From VFZS01 sp964353255 (GTDB taxonomy: Bacteria > Acidobacteriota > Terriglobia > Bryobacterales > Bryobacteraceae): DNA of 29,372 nt. The stretch covers positions 1-29,372 of the forward strand of contig CAYGVJ010000068.1 in NCBI GenBank assembly GCA_964353255.1, in the 5' to 3' direction. Below are positions 27,045-29,372 of this stretch, one piece after another. The position numbers were made by a program, and so were the translations under genes. Positions within the stretch are counted from its first letter, which is position 1. Each line of letters starts with the position of its first letter. A model generated the notes under the pieces. It saw nothing but the letters and a program-made list of their open reading frames with translations. It did no database searches and had not been told where the DNA came from.

Positions 27045-29372
27045 ATGACCGAACGAGTCGCACGGTTGCGCCAGGCGAGCCTGGAGACAAAGCCCTGGCT
27101 CTCCATCGAGCGCGCCGCACTGCTCACCGAGTTCTATCGCCAGTCGGAGCCTTGCTCGGAGCCGGTGCTCCGCGCTCGCGCGTTTCACTACCTCATGGAG
27201 CGCAAGACCATCTGCATCTCCCCCGGCGAGCTGATCGTAGGTGAGCGCGGGCCGGCGCCCAAGGGCACGCCGACTTTCCCCGAGCTTTGCTGCCACAGCC
27301 TGGAAGACTTCGACATTCTGAACTCCCGGGAGAAGATCTCTTACCGGGTCGATGAAGAAGCCAGACGGGTCCAGGCTGACGTGATCATCCCCTTCTGGCA
27401 GGGCCGGAGCATGCGCGACCGCATCTTCCGCGAGATGGAGCCGGCCTGGAAGGACGCCTACGAGGCGGGCGTCTACACCGAATTCATGGAGCAGCGTTCT
27501 CCGGGCCACACCGTGCTGGGGGAGGTGATCTATCGCCGGGGTCTGCTCGACCTGAAGGCCGACATCGAGGCCAGTCTCGCCCGCCTGGACTACTTCAACG
27601 ACCCGGAGGCCTACGACAAGGAGCAGGAACTCCGCGCCATGCTGATCGCCGCCGGCGCCGTGATCCGCTTTGCCGAGCGCCACGCCGACCAAGCGCGCCG
27701 CATGGCCTCAACCGAGCCGGATCCGCAGCGGAGGGCCGAGCTCGAAAGAATCGCGGCGGTGTGCGACCGCGTGCCGGCGCGCGCGCCGCGCGATTTCTGG
27801 GAGGCTTTGCAGGCTTACTGGTTCGTCCACCTGGGCGTCATCACCGAGCTGAACGGATGGGATTCCTTCTGCCCCGGCCGGCTGGACCAGCACCTGTACC
27901 CCTTCTACCGAAAGGGGCTCGAGGACGGCACGCTGACGCGGGAAACCGCCCAGGAGTTGCTCCAGTGCTTCTGGGTGAAGTTCAACAACCAGCCGGCGCC
28001 GCCCAAGGTGGGCGTGACGGCGGCCGAGAGCGGCACCTACACGGATTTCGCCAACATCAACAACGGCGGCCTGACCGCGGATGGGGCGTGCGCGGTCAAC
28101 GAGGTCACTTACCTGATCCTCGACGTCATTGACGAGATGCGGCTGCTTCAGCCCTCCTCGAACCTACAGCTCAGCAAGAAAAACCCGGATCGTTTCCTGA
28201 AGCGGGGCCTGGAGATCGTACGCCAGGGCTGGGGCCAGCCTTCCATCTTCAACGCCGACCTCGTCGTTGAGGAACTCTTGCGGCAGGGTAAAGCCATCGA
28301 GGACGCGCGCATGGGCGGCACTTCGGGCTGCGTCGAGACCGGAGCCTTCGGCCGGGAGGCTTACATCCTCACCGGCTACTTCAACCTCCCGAAAGTCATC
28401 GAAATCACTCTCAACAACGGCGTGGACCCGCGAACGGGGAAGAAGATCGGCCTCGAGACTGGCGCCCCCGGCGGCTTCCAGTCGTATGAGGAAGTCTTTG
28501 CCGCCTTCCGCCGCCAGTTGCGGCACTTCATCGACATCAAGATCAAGGGCAGCCACAAAATCGAACGGCTCTACGCGCGCCACATGCCGGCGCCCTTCCT
28601 CTCTCTGCTCATCGAGGACTGCATCGCCAAGGGCCGCGACTACCACGACGGCGGGCCGCGCTACAACACCACCTACATCATGGGCGTGGCCCCTGGAACT
28701 TGCACCGACAGCCTGGCCGCGATCCGCTACCACGTCTTTGATCGGAAGACGCTCACCATGGGCCAGTTGCTCGACGCCCTGGCCGCTGATTTCGAGGGCC
28801 ATCAGAATACCCGCCTGCTGCTATGGAACAAGACGCCGAAGTACGGCAACGATGATGACTACGCCGACACCATCCTGGTGGACGTCTTTAACGCTTTCTA
28901 CGATGCCGTGAACGGCCGCAGGAACACTCGCGGGGGGACCTGGCGTGTTAATTACCTCTCTACTACGTGCCATGTCTACTTCGGCTCGGTCACGGGCGCC
29001 ACACCTGACGGGCGCAGGGCCTTCGAGCCGCACTCCGACGGCATCTCCCCGGCACAGGGCGCCGACCGCCGCGGGCCTACCGCGGTCATCCGCTCAGCCG
29101 CCAAGATGGACCACGCCCGCACGGGCGGGACGCTGCTCAACCAGAAGTTCACCCCTCAGGTGCTCGCAGGGGAAGAGGGCCTGGACGACCTGGCGCACCT
29201 GGTCCGCTCCTACTTCAAGCTCGACGGCCACCACATCCAGTTCAATGTGGTGACCGCAGAGACCCTGCGCGCGGCGCAGCGCGAGCCGGAGAAGCACCGC
29301 GACCTGATCGTGCGCGTGGCCGGCTACAGCGACTACTTCTGCGACCTGACCACGGCGCTCCAGAACGAGATC
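27045..29372 (+). CDS. hypD: Glycyl radical enzyme, trans-4-hydroxy-L-proline dehydratase type (3' end outside window)
   Basis: Start ATG 27045 with CGGAGG upstream; 776 codons reach the window edge with only a few residues missing. The PFL-like core has the thiyl cysteine Cys429 in GGTSGCVETGAF and the glycyl radical Gly760 in RVAGYSDYF. For Clostridioides difficile HypD I recall active-site residues His160, Ser334, Asp339, Phe340, Cys434, Glu436, Tyr450, Thr645 and Gly765. Here His155, Ser329, Asp334, Phe335, Cys429, Glu431, Tyr445, Thr640 and Gly760 match each one at offset minus five. The enzyme would dehydrate hydroxyproline to pyrroline-5-carboxylate, which ProC reduces to proline; proC is not in the window. 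The radical is destroyed by oxygen, so use is anaerobic. Other dehydratases of the family (glycerol, propanediol) are less likely given Asp334 and Tyr445. Confidence 0.85.
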   Translation, partial: MTERVARLRQASLETKPWLSIERAALLTEFYRQSEPCSEPVLRARAFHYLMERKTICISPGELIVGERGPAPKGTPTFPELCCHSLEDFDILNSREKISYRVDEEARRVQADVIIPFWQGRSMRDRIFREMEPAWKDAYEAGVYTEFMEQRSPGHTVLGEVIYRRGLLDLKADIEASLARLDYFNDPEAYDKEQELRAMLIAAGAVIRFAERHADQARRMASTEPDPQRRAELERIAAVCDRVPARAPRDFWEALQAYWFVHLGVITELNGWDSFCPGRLDQHLYPFYRKGLEDGTLTRETAQELLQCFWVKFNNQPAPPKVGVTAAESGTYTDFANINNGGLTADGACAVNEVTYLILDVIDEMRLLQPSSNLQLSKKNPDRFLKRGLEIVRQGWGQPSIFNADLVVEELLRQGKAIEDARMGGTSGCVETGAFGREAYILTGYFNLPKVIEITLNNGVDPRTGKKIGLETGAPGGFQSYEEVFAAFRRQLRHFIDIKIKGSHKIERLYARHMPAPFLSLLIEDCIAKGRDYHDGGPRYNTTYIMGVAPGTCTDSLAAIRYHVFDRKTLTMGQLLDALAADFEGHQNTRLLLWNKTPKYGNDDDYADTILVDVFNAFYDAVNGRRNTRGGTWRVNYLSTTCHVYFGSVTGATPDGRRAFEPHSDGISPAQGADRRGPTAVIRSAAKMDHARTGGTLLNQKFTPQVLAGEEGLDDLAHLVRSYFKLDGHHIQFNVVTAETLRAAQREPEKHRDLIVRVAGYSDYFCDLTTALQNEI

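Noticed and set aside
1..29372. tRNA, rRNA or riboswitch
   Set aside because: No cloverleaf, rRNA block or known riboswitch core was recognised by eye on either strand.

Overview
The window is a GC-rich (roughly two-thirds GC by eye), densely coded chromosomal segment of a free-living bacterium. The gene mix fits an Acidobacteriota member of the Solibacter/Bryobacter type: a secreted GH38 mannosidase, a secreted heparinase-like protein, NarL-type kinase/regulator pairs with MEDS and PAS sensors, a TgpA transglutaminase, toxin-antitoxin remnants and short GC hairpins between genes. This assignment is inference from gene content and style; no rRNA or marker gene is present. No phage, plasmid, insertion sequence, CRISPR array or tRNA was seen.

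Layout. 1-2941 (+): a sugar uptake and phosphorylation operon (end of a sodium:solute symporter, a small membrane protein, a ROK fructokinase, an MFS sugar porter). 3005-5583: a small accessory island with an intact hicBA pair, a lower-GC two-helix membrane protein of unknown function, a broken brnT toxin with its surviving antitoxin, a relE fragment and arrays of GC hairpins. 5618-9052 (-): a secreted GH38 alpha-mannosidase. 9241-11950 (+): a MEDS-PAS-PAS histidine kinase, split by an internal deletion, with its NarL-type regulator. 12095-12745 (+): an ECF sigma factor. 12693-14825 (-): a TgpA-type membrane transglutaminase. 14867-15499 (+): an OmpH/Skp-like periplasmic chaperone. 15530-16519 (-): galE. 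16557-16758: a 202-bp palindromic element with 16-bp inverted ends. 16788-17999 (-): a membrane-anchored JAMM/MPN metalloprotease. 18140-24059 (-): a co-directional run, in transcription order redoxin, heparinase II/III-like protein, secreted ankyrin protein, histidine kinase, NarL regulator. 24130-26009 (+): an alpha/beta hydrolase gene interrupted by a deletion. 26070-29372 (+): a glycyl-radical activase followed by a glycyl radical enzyme that runs off the window.

Most informative observations. (1) The glycyl radical enzyme matches trans-4-hydroxy-L-proline dehydratase (HypD): every active-site residue I recall for Clostridioides difficile HypD falls at a constant offset of minus five. This predicts anaerobic hydroxyproline use. 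(2) The JAMM protein has a complete canonical metal-binding motif, a membrane helix and a C-terminal coiled coil, with no ubiquitin-like partner nearby. (3) Three genes (brnT, the MEDS kinase, the hydrolase) carry internal deletions with frame changes, and a fourth (relE) has lost its 5' half. This is either real decay or an assembly problem, and the junctions deserve read-level checking.
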